From: Stereum hirsutum FP-91666 SS1 | Lineage: Eukaryota > Basidiomycota > Agaricomycetes > Russulales > Stereaceae | DNA: 64,000 bases | Direction: 5' to 3' | Assembly (NCBI RefSeq): GCF_000264905.1 | Contig: NW_006763144.1 | Location: 620,001 to 684,000, forward strand | Shown: positions 48,325 through 57,611 of the stretch, piece after piece | How the letters are laid out: every line of letters begins with the position of its first letter | How positions within the stretch are numbered: position 1 is the first letter of the stretch | Program-made: the position numbers and the translations under genes | Notes under the pieces: model-generated | Told to the model about the DNA's origin: nothing | The model's input: only the letters and a program-made list of their open reading frames with translations | The model's database searches: none

Positions 48325-49773
48325 CTAGTCTAAAACAGCATACTTCTTCAGATGTTCTGGGATAGCGTCCGAAAGACCCTTGCTCTCCAACCATTTCTTC
48401 GAGAACAGCCGACTCTGATAACGATAGGCCCCATCGCAAAGAATTGTAACAACAGTCTTGCCTAACAGAAACGAATATTTAGCAACTCTGGATGATCGTG
48501 AAGGAAGTCATGATGTACCTGGGCCGAGCGACTGAGCCATCTCATATGCTGCCACGACGTTCAATGCGGAACTCGCTCCGAGGTACAATCCTTCAGTGTC
48601 GAGCAGATCGTAGATCATAGCGATAGACTTCTCGTCCGCGATGCTCAGAGAGCCAGAAACCTTCTCCACGAATGTGCCCAAATTGTTCGTGATACGTCCC
48701 TGGCCGATACCTACACCCCTCACTCACTTTAATCACAAATAGCCCTGATAGAGGAAGTAACGCACCTTCGGTGATGGAGCTGCCGGTCCTCTCCTTCAGC
48801 TTACCACCGCTAGTGATATAGCTGTGCAACACACTGCCCGGCGGGTCAGCAATCCAGATCTGCGTCTTGCCCTGACTCTTCTCCGTCAAATACCTCCCCA
48901 CACCAGCGAGTGTGCCCCCCGTCCCAGTCGCACAGATGAAACCATCCACGTCTCCGTTTGTCTGAGTCCAGATCTCAGGACCCGTCGTCCGGTAATGTGC
49001 CTCGGCATTCGCGGTGTTGTCGAACTGGTCTGTCCAGATAGCGTTGGGGATGCTCTCAGCGTACTCGCGAGCTTGATGATTGTAATTTAGAGGATTCTCG
49101 AACGCGACTGCAGGAACAGGCCGAACGTCTGCGCCGAGCATGCGAAGAAGGTCGATCTTTTCTTGACTCTGCGAGAATAACGCGTTCAGCACGGAGTCCC
49201 CGACGGATTCAAGGGTCGCATGAAATACAGTGGGAAATGAATAACGCACCTGAGTATTTGGCATATAGATAACGCACTTGTAGCCCTTGGCTCTGCAGAC
49301 ATGAGCGAGGCCAATACCGGTGTTTCCTGCAGTACCCTCAACGACTGTACCTCCTGGCTTCAAACTGCGAGACCATAGAAATATAGCAGGTAGAAAGATG
49401 ATAGATTGGGCAACGAAGTCAGCCTCTAAAACATCCCAAGGAGGTATCAGGTAAAACACGCACCTTCCATTTGCCTCCGCATTCTCGACGAGACCGAGAG
49501 CAGCGCGATCCTTCACGCTTCCACCAGGGTTCTGGAACTCAGCTTTGCCATATACACGCGAGCCAGTCTTCTCTGAGAGTTTCTTCAACAGAATCTAGAG
49601 ATATCGAGAGGTTTATAGTAAGCCGAGAGCAAGTCCTCGATGTCGTGGATGAAAGTCAAGCGCACCAAGGGGGTGTTTCCGACGGCGCCAGTGAGACCTT
49701 GCACGGCTTGAGTGGTAAAGCCTCTCCGTGACCGACCGGCCACCCTGGACACCGAACGCAGCGCAGATATCAT
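48325..49773 (-). CDS. Cysteine synthase, mitochondrial Mcy1-like subgroup
   Basis: This is a PLP-dependent enzyme of the cysteine synthase/cystathionine beta-synthase fold that makes cysteine from O-acetylserine and sulfide. The ATG at 49773 gives [19 protein letters not shown], an arginine-rich presequence suggesting import into mitochondria, then [11 protein letters not shown]. The PLP lysine is in [14 protein letters not shown]. The substrate loop reads [12 protein letters not shown], not the usual [38 protein letters not shown] and the C-terminal [12 protein letters not shown] with [16 protein letters not shown] are all present. About seven exons, about 410 aa, stop at 48325-48327. The TAGNTG loop and the [13 protein letters not shown] block are features I associate with the mitochondrial Mcy1 (YGR012W)-type branch rather than classical CysB. 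The gene is tandem with, and about 210 bp upstream of, the TPP1-like gene on the same strand. Confidence 0.9.
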
Positions 49774-50509
49774 GACGGTTCGTAGACAAGTTGTGGTCAA
49801 GCGACGAGCGTGGACAGAATATTTTGAGATGTCATTTGCTGACTTTTGCGAGTAAAGGCGTCATCTATGCGCGATGCGTGCAAGGAAAGAGTGGCGACGT
49901 TAGTCGTGGCAGCTTACTGGGTTACGCCACACGACCATACACCGCTCAAGAGACGAAATGGAGAAAAGCGCGAGCTATCATTCATGTAGTGCTATACGAG
50001 CAGGGCTACGATACAGACCTCACGCGCCAACAAAATTTGCAGCGCGCCAACGGGTTTGGTGACCCGCAACCCCCTACCGAAGCTAATTACGAGAGCGTAT
50101 CCATGCACTTCTGGCATGCATCATACGTTCAGAAATCAGCTGCCGCGCCGTACCATATCATTAGAGAGTAATAAGATGCTGTCCGTCGAAATTTAGAAGC
50201 ACAGAAAGAACGTCTTGAAAAGCAAGAGAAACGAGTGGTTGAGGTTGATGGGCTGTATCGGACAAGGGCAAGTCTGGGCAACCAGATCATGGCGGGGGAA
50301 AAGAAGACTATAGATTCAGGGGACCATTATCCGGTGGGGGAGCGCGTGGGAGGGTGTCATCTGGGACCATAGTCAAGAGGCTGGAGCAGATAATGGTAGG
50401 GTATATGGCGAGAAGATGATATAAGGGAATAGCGAGGGACCCATAACAAGGAAAAGAAAGAGGACAAGTGGAAAAGACGAAAATGAAAGAGAAAGCATAT
50501 GAAACGAAC
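49774..50509. other. Intergenic with an open plus-strand stretch
   Basis: The plus strand is open across about 49.8-50.17 kb. After two adjacent stop codons it is open again in the same frame (about 50.17-50.37 kb), encoding a charged, helical-looking run (RRNLEAQKERLEKQEKRVVE). No valid start codon or splice model joins them and no family was recognised, so no gene is called. CGCCACAC (49925-49932) lies about 150 bp upstream of the cysteine synthase start. Confidence 0.4.
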
Positions 50510-51371
<862 letters not shown>

Positions 51372-52015
51372 GATGACTGAAGGTTGGAGGAATAGAAGGT
51401 AAGGAACGACAGGGAGAAGGGGGCAGGCAAAAGAGCCAGAGAAGGGAGGCGGCGGCGAGGCGGGGTGGAATGCTGAGTTCAAGGTCGGTCAACACTCGAA
51501 ACGGTGCCAGGCGGAGGACCCCAAACTTGCCACGCGACCGACGCGACCAAATAGGCTTGTCGCTTCCGCATTTGGTGCTGTCTTCTCTGCTTATGGCAGT
51601 GATAACACCATGGTAACTTCCACCATTTACAGCATCACAGCCGCTTTCAGAACGATAAACACCCATCTTCGGCGTGCACCAAACACCAAAATATGTAAAC
51701 CAGACAAGCACCTTATGAAGAAATTCAATCCTACACAACACTTGCATTTGGTAATGAATGGCATTGCAAACACTCAAACCAGCCTATCCTTGGCCTATCC
51801 ACATTTGTTTAAAACATTATTTTTCCGAAATGAGATGAATTTATTTCTAGTCTCAATAGGAATCCAGATTTTTCACTGAGCTAACTAATTGCCACCAGTT
51901 TTCTTTCGCAAATGGAAAGACCGAGGTCTGCAGGAGAAGACACTTCCTGTGAATCAGAGTGTCCTTGAATTCAGTACAGTGTAAGTGGGTGTGGGAGCAT
52001 GCATCGGTGAAGCGG

Positions 52016-52035
52016 GGAACTCCGAGCGGAGTTCC
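52016..52035. repeat. Perfect 9-bp-arm palindrome
   Basis: GGAACTCCGAGCGGAGTTCC is two 9-bp arms around AG. It could be a dimeric protein site or the relic of a transposon end. Confidence 0.7.
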
Positions 52036-53479
52036 AATTGATCTTGGAAGGACATCATTCTTCAAAATCCTGCTCTTGAAATGAACATTTGAATGAACCT
52101 GATGCACGCTCCGAGCTACAAACTTGTGAGGGTGAAACAAACTCGGAAGAAGAACACGAGATACCCATATGCGAACTTAGCCTACTTTGTGTCCATTGTT
52201 GTCTTGAATGTTTTGCCTTGTACATGAGTTTTTCTTCATCTTGTAAATTCTCGTCTTGTTCTGGCGACCTCTGTTTACATGCTACAATTCCATTAAAGGC
52301 TCTACTTGGTGTTTCCAGTAGCGTACATTGATGGACATCTGTCTTACTCATCCTACACAGCCAGTCAGTCATTGTAGCTTAGAATATTTGTCACTTGGTG
52401 CTCCTTTTGTCGTTTGGGTAGAACATTGGCTCAGACGGACTCTAGTATATATAGTAGACACATCTGTCATTATCACGACCATACCAGAACAACCATGTCC
52501 TACAAAGAGGGGTTGCTGGCAGGCGATCTCTTACTCAGAAACACACACCAAGGGCGAGGAAAAGGTTGTATAGGGGGGAGATTGACGATCTCAAGACTAG
52601 AGTACAAAACAGGAAGTAGGTAGGTTTATATACTAGCCAGAACCAAACACAACCAAACCCAGGCCACAGTGGCACAGAAACTCGGAAAAGTGTGGCCCAA
52701 CTGTGGCACACACCAGGAAATAATAGAAAAGGCATGGAAATGATGAAAGGTCATGACACTCTCGGTTCAAGACCACTCTACACTACTAAGAGAGAATATA
52801 ATCCGCACAAGCACTGGAAGAGAGGGGAGAGACCTTGTGCAGACAGGGTTGGAGAGTAAATTGAGTTGGGTGACTATCCAGGAATAGACGATCTTGAAAC
52901 TGAGTAAATATATGACTGAGCTATCCTATTTATACGAGAGAAAGTCCGAGTCATATCCAGCCGAGACTTGTACGAAAAAGCAGAGAATGACAAATGTTCT
53001 AAGGTAAGGAGACTGTCTGAGTCATGCAAGTCATAATAAATGTACCCATCGCTGTACACTACAATAAACACTAAGAGAACTGTGCAGATGTATTGTAGCA
53101 TGCCAGAAGAGGTCTCTAGAATGAGACGAGAGTGTACAGTAAAATATAGATGACCAGAATGAGGAAAAACAATCAAGAGAACAATGGACAGGCACAGATT
53201 CAAGCCAAGCCTAAGTATTCATCAGAACATGGTACGGAAATCTGATGAAATGGCAAAACAACAACATGAGGCGATAGGGGAATGCTATAGCTTTCGATCT
53301 ATACCAAATACTCGGAGTTAGGACGGGTGGAAGATGAAAAATAGGGGATGCATTGTTATCAGATGGCCCTGAGATGAGCTGTGTCTCAGAAATGTCGCCC
53401 TACACCAATTCTGCTCCGAATATTCCATAAATGGTATTAATCGAAAGGTATGGATCCATAGAGTATACGCGCATTTTGT

Positions 53480-53752
53480 TTGGATTTAATAGATGCCCTA
53501 CAGCCTTTTCTAGAGCGAGTGCAAGCTGAGGAAGGACAGGGGAAGCAGAGTTTGAAACGATCTACAGGAACCAGGAGCTCGGCCCGACCTCCGGTTCCTG
53601 AGCTCTGCTCGGGGTGTGGACTGCTGGGAGCTTCGAATAAAATGGTAGAATTGCCAGAAAAATCGTGGAAGACTTCTCGAGTTGTGTATCTTCCTCTGCA
53701 TGTGAGACATTTCAGAGGTTGTCCGGGAAAATGCCTCACAATGCAATTATAA
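53480..53752 (+). CDS. Short ORF with CxxC motifs, unknown, possibly a remnant
   Basis: A 90-codon frame (MDLIDALQPFLERVQAEEG) contains CSGCGLLGASNK and later HFRGCPGKCL. The two C-x2-C / C-x3-C pairs could bind one zinc ion. About 400 bp downstream a second stretch reads RCGGCGGLVIFP and DTFRG with in-frame stops, suggesting a diverged, decayed copy. No family was recognised; it may be part of an old mobile element. Confidence 0.25.
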   Translation: MDLIDALQPFLERVQAEEGQGKQSLKRSTGTRSSARPPVPELCSGCGLLGASNKMVELPEKSWKTSRVVYLPLHVRHFRGCPGKCLTMQL

Positions 53753-54693
53753 GTGAGGGAGGAGGAAAAGTCGAAATGGACGCGACTTCCGGGGTTAGCC
53801 GGGTGTTTCCCACGATCTCCAGTTCCAGAGTGGTCTGCGAGTGGAGGTCCCAATAAAATTGGATAAATGCTGGAAAGAATTTGAGCATGTCTTCTAGGTT
53901 TTTATTCCGTCTGTGAATATTCATGGGCGAGGATGGTAGGGAAAATGTCTCTTAGGAAAGCGAAATCAGATAGGCATACTACTGGGATATCCAGGTGTGG
54001 AGGGTGTGGAGGTCTGGTAATATTTCCTAGGACTTGTAATGATGCCCGATTACTGTGAGACACTTTTAGAGGGTAGGATGGACATGTAACCGCTTCGTAT
54101 GTGCAAGGTAGGCTGCCGGAATGTCCTATGCCATCCTCAATAATCCAGGGAACCTCTAAGAAGACTGTTCTAGCTCATAGGCTTCATCTCCAGGCTACTC
54201 TCCTCGTGTAGAGTCGTTGGAGTATGAAGTGGAAAGGCGAGGAAAGTATGGTACACGAAGAATAATGTGGGGGGAAGTCCAGCAAGCAATTATCCTCGGA
54301 TATTGAAGCCATACTTGAGTGGGAATGATAGGTGTCGAGCCTGAGGTGTAGTAGAGAGTTGTAGGTGATCCCTGTGCGTCCTGAGAAGTGAAAATCGAAG
54401 TAGAAAAATATATGGAGAGTATAAAGTCGAGGGGGATGATGAGAGAGAGAGGAGAGTGGTCGGGGTCGAAGTAGAACCAAAAATGAGAGCATGTGTAACC
54501 GGAAAAATGTACAGTAGTGCAAATAACAAGGAAGGGCGAAATGAAGGGGGTAGAATGGTGTAGTGGATTGAGAAATAAAGCGGAGTGTGATAGGAGTAGA
54601 TGAGAGGGTCTACTGAATGTGTAAAAAGATACGAAAAAAGAAGGGTGTAAGAAAAAATTAAAGGCCATAAAAATCCTCGCTGCTGCTCGGATT

Positions 54694-54759
54694 CCTCGCC
54701 TATGCTTGCTAGCTTCGGCTCGGGTACCTCACCTTTGCTTGCTAGCGTCGGCTCGGACG
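54694..54759. repeat. Imperfect 33-bp tandem repeat, two units
   Basis: Unit 1 (54694-54726) and unit 2 (54727-54759) share TGCTTGCTAGC followed by TCGGCTCGG and differ at a few bases. On the minus strand both encode RAxASK-x-R-type residues. The stop codon of the orphan gene (TGA) falls in unit 2 where unit 1 has CGA. Confidence 0.8.
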
Positions 54760-56250
54760 CTCATGACATGAGCCTTCTTATATACTGGCTGCAAACTGCT
54801 GGAAGGAGGCAGAGGACCACTATTGCTATTGAAAGTGAAAGCTGAAGCGGCAGAGGATGAAGGAGTAGGCATGGCCAAGAAGAATAGCGAAGCAGGAGCA
54901 ACATTCGGAGCCGTGATCAGTGGTGCTACGCTAGAAGCAACGGCATTTAAGGTGAAATCTGCTATGATGAGGCCGTACTCGGTAGCATTAAATGTAGCAA
55001 GGTCATGACAAAGGTTAGCCGTGGCCTTCTTACAAATACCAAATGTCATAAGTGGGCACAATTTTTTAATTATGTCGGTAGCTGAGAGACGCAACTGTAT
55101 GGTGATAGGCCTCAAGACAATCACCTTGAGTCCTATACACTTCCTTGGTAAGACAAACAACCACAGGGGTGACAGGTATGAACTCAGCAAAAATGAGGTC
55201 CTTTTCCCCAGAGCGATTGAGAGGGGCGTCAGCGAGACCGAGGACATTACTGAGAGTAATGTTCTCCTGACGTGGTTTGACACAATGACCAGCCACAGTT
55301 AAGTTACAATATGGAATGAATTTGATGTTCTTGATGGTGGTGAGGAGCCACACTGGTAGCGCTGTAACAGCATATATGCAGACAAAAATTTGTCAGTGAC
55401 AATGAATGATGAGATGAAGATATGAAACAAGGCAACTAGGCCACGAATGATCTGCAAAAGAGTTACAGGTGGGCAAGCCTGAACGAGTATGAAAGCGGAT
55501 GGGCAAGCCCAAATAACAAAAAGAGATATGCAACATGAATGGATGTAAAATGAGAAGGTGTTATATAATGAAAGTGGGACAGAAGGATGTGTGATATTAT
55601 GAGGAACTCCAAAGGAGTTGAGATGTTGTGAACAGAATGTTTGATAATGTATAGAGGTGATAATGAATAAAGATGAGGAATAGAGGTAGGTGTGAAGGTG
55701 AAAGAGGAAGAGGAAGTGAAAGTGAAAGGAAAGGAAAGACAGATAATTAGACACTTACGAAACTCAGTAGTGTCAGCAGTAAATCCTTCAACCACATCTG
55801 GAATCAGCTTTGTTCTGCCTGAAATGGTAGCAGCAGCAGCATGTGCGTGCTTGGTAACCTTTGCTGACACGACCATAGCAGCTTGCATATTGGTAGCAGG
55901 CGGGAAAGGTTGAGCAAGAGCAGGCACGGCAGCTTGGAAAGATCCCTGGGTGGGCTGCTGGACGGGTTGCTAGGCGGGCTGCTAGATAGGTGGTTGGGTA
56001 GCGGGCGGTTGGACAGCGGATTGAGAAGTGTGTTGTTGAGCGGCAGGCTGAATGGCGAGCTAAGGTACACTAGGCTGCTGAGGGGCGGACTGCTGGCTAT
56101 TTCCACTGTTGTTGGCACCACTGTTTGTGCCCATGGGGACCGCCTGGCCGTTGGTGGGTATATGGTCACTTGAGGCATTAGCAATTAACTGTGACCCAGC
56201 GGGAGCTGGTTGGCTCCCTGAACAAGCCTGAGGTGAGGGAGGGGAATTTG
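54729..56250 (-). CDS. Orphan multi-exon gene, Gln-rich N-terminus, unknown function
   Basis: The start is unresolved. Coding character begins near 56.23 kb, perhaps after an acceptor before GCTTGTTCAGG, with QLIANASSDHIPTNGQAV and then Gln/Pro-rich repeats. The repeat stretch contains three TAG codons; an intron with GT at AGT|GTACC and AG at CCTAG would remove all of them. The next part reads AMVVSAKVTKHAHAAAATIS and TKLIPDVVEGFTADTTEF. A long intron (about 55.37-55.75 kb) joins in phase to LPVWLLTTIKNIKFIPY, then NITLSNVLGLADAPLN and FAEFIPVTPVVVCLTKEVYR. A further intron joins to IIKKLCPLMTFGICKKATAN and a Ser/Pro tail ending at TGA 54729. Splice sites are good and phases agree, which argues for a gene rather than noise, but no domain was recognised. 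It could be gag-like or lineage-specific. Confidence 0.4.
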
Positions 56251-56582
56251 ACCATTACCGTTGGCTATTATAAGTAAAAGTGATGAAGGGTATCATAAAA
56301 GGGGAGCTTAAAGAGTCTATTAATAAAAACAAATGTGAGAACGAAGGTTGAGGCAAAGAACAAGAAAAGTTGTGAATCAAAGGAAGTGGAACGAACTAAG
56401 GACTCGAGGAGTGACATGCATGAACATGAAGGAATGTGTAGTGTAAGGAGCATACATACGGACATATTCTTTTTTTTTCCCTTTCCATTTATTTCCACAT
56501 TTCCCTCTAGCCTTTCCACTTCCCTCCTCTTCGAACACACCCCCTTCCACTTACTCCGAGTTTCTCCTACATACCCTTGACT

Positions 56583-56822
56583 ATGACTTCCGACTTTTCG
56601 GGACCTTACTTCTTCTACGCTCCCACATCACTTCCAATTGGCTCCCTCACATACAATATGTGTCGCTACGGTTAACTACTTCTCCTTTCCGATTAGTTAC
56701 CCAGCTATGCTCAAGAGTCCGGCTATCTCGTCAACCAACTTGGCCGGCCTCCCTTTGCTTCTGTCTCTCACGTTCTACCCGATTGGCTCAGACCCTCTCC
56801 ATCAGCTTCTAGCCCCTCATAG
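56583..56822 (+). CDS. Possible small two-exon gene, unknown
   Basis: An ATG at 56583 gives MTSDFSGPYFFYAPTSLPIG. Splicing 56659|56705 (45-nt GT-AG intron) continues YAQESGYLVNQLGRPPFASV and stops at 56820-56822, about 64 aa. A further intron at the stop (TA|GTATAT) is possible. It is divergent from the orphan gene at 54.7-56.25 kb. No family was recognised and chance cannot be excluded. Confidence 0.28.
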
Positions 56823-57611
56823 TATATATAGTGGTCTGCATGTATCTACGTACCCTATCTTTGAGCTCGTCAACACCTGGACTAGCTTTCTGACTCAATT
56901 TATCTTTTGCCCCCTTCAACCTTGTCTCTTCAGACTGTCTTGTGAACACCACCTGCAACCTCAAATCGCCTCTTCACCTTTGGACCTGGGTCAGCGGTGG
57001 AAGACACTCAGATTGACGTTGAGTAAGCCCGGCCATGACATATGGTCAAACTCCGCTCGGCTGGACACTGGCTCCGACCTTGGCAGGCTCAGCCTTTCTG
57101 CATTAATATATGAAGCCTACCTCGACAAGTGACATATATTTATTTATCTTTATGATAAATATATCTATTTAGATAATCTTATTTCTCGCCCTTCCTTTCT
57201 TCATCTTGCACGGTCACCTCCATCACATCAGTGTCTCTTATCTTCAAAGGTATATATACAAACCTCTTCATTATATATAAATGATACTGAACTTTATCAC
57301 TTGTATTTTTAGTGTAATCACTAGTGCGTCTATCTTTTCCCTTGCTGCAGAGCATTTCCTAAGCTGGTGCTCAGTATTCACTATAGCTTTGTCTTTGTGA
57401 AAGGAGCACAAACTGGTTCTTCTCTAGCCCTATCCTCCTTCTTCTCAGACCTAGCATGCAACTTCCATACCCTTCACAATTTGAATCTACACTGAGGTCA
57501 CCCTCGTTATCACAAGCAATCTCAAAGAATACTAACCTACAACAAGACGGTCTGTGATTATAGCTTTGATTGATCACTCTTTCTACTTGCATCTCCTATC
57601 TGATTCTGACC
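56823..57611. other. Intergenic, A/T-rich toward 57.1-57.3 kb
   Basis: TATATATTTATTTATC-type A/T-rich DNA lies around 57.13-57.30 kb. No supported gene; probably the promoter of the following gene. Confidence 0.5.

Larger units (their letters stand above)
51372..54728. other. Gene-poor, repeat-like island
   Basis: There is about 3.4 kb with no supported gene, apparently A/T-richer than the flanks (judged by eye, not computed). It contains a perfect 20-bp palindrome (52016-52035), two diverged copies of a TATA-containing block (52584-52640 and 52888-52940), small inverted repeats built on GTGGC/GCCAC (52661-52710), and a short ORF with CxxC motifs (53480-53752) followed by a decayed-looking relative near 53.98-54.09 kb. 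On the minus strand, 54195-54668 is an open frame that is really a T/C-rich stretch, probably untranslated. Confidence 0.5.

Noticed and set aside
54195..54668. 157-codon minus-strand frame rich in Phe, Ser and Leu
   Set aside because: It is a T/C-rich stretch just past the orphan gene's stop, most likely 3' untranslated sequence.
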